DNA from: UM-FILTER-37-12 sp964344965
GTDB taxonomy: Bacteria; Patescibacteriota; Patescibacteriia; Magasanikbacterales; UBA922
Direction of reading: 5' to 3'
Length of the DNA: 44,079 nucleotides
Assembly (NCBI GenBank): GCA_964344965.1
Contig: CAYFPJ010000009.1
Coordinates: 1-44,079, forward strand
Part shown: positions 41,751-44,079 of the stretch, one piece after another
Layout of the letters: each line of letters starts with the position of its first letter
Position numbering within the stretch: position 1 is the stretch's first letter
The notes under the pieces: model-generated
Databases searched by the model: none
Seen by the model: the letters and a program-made list of their open reading frames with translations, nothing else
Told to the model about the DNA's origin: nothing
Program-made: the position numbers and the translations under genes

Positions 41751-42359
41751 CTATTCCTCGATAAGTCTCTTATATTCTATTTCCATGATTTGTACACTGA
41801 CCAAAAAACCCCTATATTCTGCTTGGAAAGCAGAATAAGTCTTAGCTAGTTCCTCATAGCCAGAGGACTCGCTATCCAAAAAGGCTTCTAAAGCATTTGC
41901 CAATTCAGCAGCGCTATGACTTAATTTTTCAGTATTAAGGAGAATGTTGTATCTAGAGGAAACATCACTCCTACCTATATACTTATCAGAATCTGGATCC
42001 CCAGGGTCACCGCTAGTCAGAAGGTCAACCTCACTCACATCATCACCAGTTGTAACTTTGATTAAATCTACTATTCTAGATGAGTTTATTGCGACCTCAA
42101 ACAACCTGACTGTTTCTATAAATTTTGCATGAACTTCTTCAAGAGCTTCTTTTTTTAAAGAGCCAGTTAAAAATTTGTCAATATCGTTGGCAAAATTAAG
42201 AGCAGCCTCACTCAAGTCAGTGGTACTAAGTGCCCTTTCATAATGTGTCCTTCTATCTTCTCCTGGTGAAGGAGCCGGTTCATGTTCTAACTTTGCAAGC
42301 AAAATAGCTGGATCAGAATCAGGATCAGGCCTTCCTCCTGTTCGTCTTGGTTCTGTCAT
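41751..42359 (-). CDS. Helical protein of unknown function with internal duplication
   Basis: 202 residues; no family recognised. An acidic, proline-rich start (1-40) is followed by two similar helical halves: about 45-100 (LSEAALNFANDIDKFL...RLFEVAI) and about 142-198 (LSHSAAELANALEAFL...GFLVSV). No signal peptide. Tightly packed downstream of murB and hpf (14 bp from hpf), so it is probably in that operon. Confidence 0.65.
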   Translation of the reverse strand: MTEPRRTGGRPDPDSDPAILLAKLEHEPAPSPGEDRRTHYERALSTTDLSEAALNFANDIDKFLTGSLKKEALEEVHAKFIETVRLFEVAINSSRIVDLIKVTTGDDVSEVDLLTSGDPGDPDSDKYIGRSDVSSRYNILLNTEKLSHSAAELANALEAFLDSESSGYEELAKTYSAFQAEYRGFLVSVQIMEIEYKRLIEE

Positions 42360-42373
42360 ATTTTTAAATTTAA

Positions 42374-42718
42374 TTACTCTTGATACCCCTTACTATCTCT
42401 AATTTCCTCCCGTTGTTTATTACGCATCTTTCCTTTTATTTTTTCAAGCTCCACCTTCAGATGATCTTTTACTTTGTCAATTGCTTTGTAAAGATCTTCA
42501 GCTTCTTTTACCATACGAATCAGCTTGCCTGGAACATGTAGGTTTACTTCAGCATAGTATATTTTACCTTTATTATGATGATGTGAATTCATCCCGACAT
42601 CTATTTCCACCTTTTGGATATTGTCGAAAAATTTATTTAATCCCTCCATTTTTTCTTCAGCATATTGTTTGATGGCATCGGTCATATCGACACCTGTGGC
42701 CTGGACTGTGATCAGCAT
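42374..42718 (-). CDS. hpf: Ribosome hibernation promoting factor, short form (HPF/RaiA family)
   Basis: 114 residues: MLITVQATGVDMTDAIKQYAEEKM start, the beta-alpha-beta core with KIYYAEVNLHVPGKLIRMVKEAEDLYKAID, and a charged tail. It binds the 30S decoding groove in stress and silences ribosomes. The long-form dimerisation domain is absent. Between murB (11 bp) and the helical gene (14 bp). Confidence 0.92.
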   Translation of the reverse strand: MLITVQATGVDMTDAIKQYAEEKMEGLNKFFDNIQKVEIDVGMNSHHHNKGKIYYAEVNLHVPGKLIRMVKEAEDLYKAIDKVKDHLKVELEKIKGKMRNKQREEIRDSKGYQE

Positions 42719-42729
42719 AGTGCTTAGGT

Positions 42730-43713
42730 TTAATTATTATTGACTACAAAAATTTCCTCCTCTAGTTCTATTTCGTATTTATTGTACACCTCTTCTTTGG
42801 TCTGATCAATAAGCTCCAATACATCAGCGGCTCTAGCCTCTCCCAAATTGAGGATAAAATTACCATGACGCTCACTGATCTGTGCCTGACCAACAGTAAC
42901 CCCTTTCATCCCTACTTGCTCTACCAGCCACCCAGCGGATATTTTACCAACTTTCAAAAACTGCTGTACCTTCTCATCATTCTCATCAAAATGTCTTAGT
43001 AGCTGATCTTTATTGACTTCTGTATCTGGATTTTTAAAAATACACCCTGTCGAAGCAAACCCTTGTGGTTGGGTACTATTGCGATATTGCAAATGTTCGA
43101 TTGCTTTTTTCATCAACTGCGCATCTGGCTTACCGTCTTCAGCTTTTTGTAATTGTAAATGGACGCGCAGGATTACTCCGCCATTTTTTTTGAAATAACT
43201 ACTACGATAACCAAATTGACACTCTTCATTATCCATCTCCAACACTTCTCCATCTTGATAGACCTCTACTTTCACTACATGATCTTTCATCTCTCCGCCC
43301 ATCGCCCCTGCATTTCCCCGTACAGCTCCCCCGATCGTCCCTGGTACACCCACACCCCACTCAAATCCAGTCAGCCCAGCGCCCATAGACTCTTGAGACA
43401 TCTTCACAGTATTACATCCCGCATCGGCTACAAGAACATCTCCATGAACCGTGAATTCAGAACTATGAACTCTAACAACAACCCCGTAAAATCCCTCATC
43501 ATTAACAAGCATGTTACTCCCACCTCCGAGAATAAAATAATTTAGTCCACCTTCGTCCAAATACTGCAACAATTCAATCAACTTATCAGTGTCATCAACA
43601 CTCACAAAAAAATCAGCCTCGCCACCAATCTTAAAAGTAGTGTGCTTGGCTAATTTTTCTTTCAGCTTCACTTTGCCGAATTCTTTTAGTTTTTTGTGGA
43701 TGTCGCGGTTCAT
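42730..43713 (-). CDS. murB: UDP-N-acetylenolpyruvoylglucosamine reductase MurB
   Basis: FAD enzyme making UDP-MurNAc for peptidoglycan. FKIGGEADFFV, GGGSNMLVND and VGVPGTIGGAVRGNAGA form the FAD site, GYRSSYFK carries the type-specific Tyr/Arg, and a C-terminal GNFILNLGEARAADV block is present. In STGCIFKNP a cysteine stands where most MurB have the catalytic serine. 327 residues, normal. It follows the frameshifted zinc-ribbon gene by 12 bp. Confidence 0.95.
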   Translation of the reverse strand: MNRDIHKKLKEFGKVKLKEKLAKHTTFKIGGEADFFVSVDDTDKLIELLQYLDEGGLNYFILGGGSNMLVNDEGFYGVVVRVHSSEFTVHGDVLVADAGCNTVKMSQESMGAGLTGFEWGVGVPGTIGGAVRGNAGAMGGEMKDHVVKVEVYQDGEVLEMDNEECQFGYRSSYFKKNGGVILRVHLQLQKAEDGKPDAQLMKKAIEHLQYRNSTQPQGFASTGCIFKNPDTEVNKDQLLRHFDENDEKVQQFLKVGKISAGWLVEQVGMKGVTVGQAQISERHGNFILNLGEARAADVLELIDQTKEEVYNKYEIELEEEIFVVNNN

Positions 43714-43725
43714 TTTTTTAATATT

Positions 43726-43916
43726 TTATTTTTTGACAATTCTTAATACCGCACGAGCAACACGATCACCACATTTTTGACAAAAATCCCAACTAGGATA
43801 ACCTGTAGTAATATCTGGCATATCTCTTAACATATTACCTCTCAAAGACAAAGAAAGCCAGTCATGCTGGTCTTTTTTCTTTTTTTACATTTGTCACAGC
43901 GAGTGATCGTGGACAT
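43726..43916 (-). pseudogene. Small two-CxxC zinc-ribbon protein with a frameshift
   Basis: From ATG 43916 the frame reads MSTITRCDKCKKRKK and then meets a stop after 24 codons. A -1 shift in the A-rich run AAAAAAAGAAAAAAG (about 43874-43888) gives DQHDWLSLSLRGN...WDFCQKCGDRVARAVLRIVKK, ending at 43726. The joined product has two CxxC pairs, as expected for a zinc ribbon of about 62 residues. Either a recent mutation, an assembly error or programmed slippage. It would be first in the murB operon. Confidence 0.55.
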
Positions 43917-44043
43917 ATATTAACGAGTAGTGTGAATTAGACTCGTTTGGCTTAATTTAGCTAAATATTTTTAGAAAATAGATATGCGGAAAATTCATAT
44001 TTTGCTAAAATAAGGAAAATATCAATTTTAATACCCCCATAAT

Positions 44044-44062
44044 CCACTGACGAAGTCAGTGG
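44044..44062. repeat. Hairpin at the window edge
   Basis: CCACTGAC and GTCAGTGG pair around GAA. The following CCCATCGAAG is loosely like the CCCGATGAAG after the main hairpin of the 146-bp element, so a related element may continue past the edge. I see no gene in 43917-44079. Confidence 0.5.
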
Positions 44063-44079
44063 TCACCATCCCATCGAAG

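Overview
The window looks like a chromosomal piece of a Candidatus Patescibacteria (CPR) bacterium. The grounds are an AT-rich sequence with the standard code, mostly absent Shine-Dalgarno sites, shortened core proteins (RpoA without its C-terminal domain, AlaRS without C-Ala, a short L13), and many small repeats that sit between and even inside housekeeping genes. This placement is inferred from gene content and style; no rRNA is present to test it. Most genes lie on the minus strand.

Layout. 1-3.0 kb (+): a SemiSWEET-like protein, an HExxH membrane protein, and the pyridoxal phosphate synthase pair pdxS-pdxT. 3.0-8.0 kb (-): an anchored protein, tRNA-Ser(GGA), a tandem LOG-family protein, a GxxExxY-family gene in an inverted-repeat cassette, then gatA and gatC. 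8.0-8.7 kb (+): an odd tRNA-like gene and a GC-rich single-gene island. 8.7-11.3 kb (-): ligA with two small membrane or exported proteins. 11.5-15.7 kb (-): a surface-glycan cluster (flippase, GT4, GT2, P-loop kinase) with a remnant four-helix-bundle (S23/IVP) gene. 15.9-20.0 kb (-): infA-rpmJ-rpsM-rpsK-rpsD-rpoA-rplQ-rplM-rpsI. 20.3-29 kb: a winged-helix regulator, two methyltransferase-like genes, a possible structured RNA, alaS, a DUF4173-like membrane protein, mnmA and a second GC-rich island. 29-34 kb: pyrG, rplI, era, a gene broken by a repeat, and a DnaQ-type exonuclease. 34.5-43.9 kb (-): secF-secD (SecD carries parvulin-like domains), a third GC-rich island, secA, an unknown helical protein, hpf, murB and a frameshifted zinc-ribbon gene.

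The most unusual content is the repeat landscape. (i) Four nearly identical 146-147 bp elements; one has interrupted a reading frame whose remainder survives in frame beyond it, and another supplies the stop of the GxxExxY gene. (ii) Locus-specific iterated short words arranged as inverted repeats. Two such pairs tightly bracket tiny gene cassettes (GxxExxY; S23/IVP remnant), and others stand empty as palindromes. (iii) The same kinds of words lie in frame inside gatA, ligA, mnmA, a glycosyltransferase and secA, where they appear as low-complexity peptide insertions; one is a nested insertion in the LigA zinc finger. (iv) Six double-hairpin C/G-box repeats between genes. (v) Three GC-rich islands, each with one small plus-strand ORF, a Shine-Dalgarno site and strong flanking hairpins. 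No transposase, integrase or CRISPR array is visible, so whatever moves these elements must act in trans or lie outside the window.
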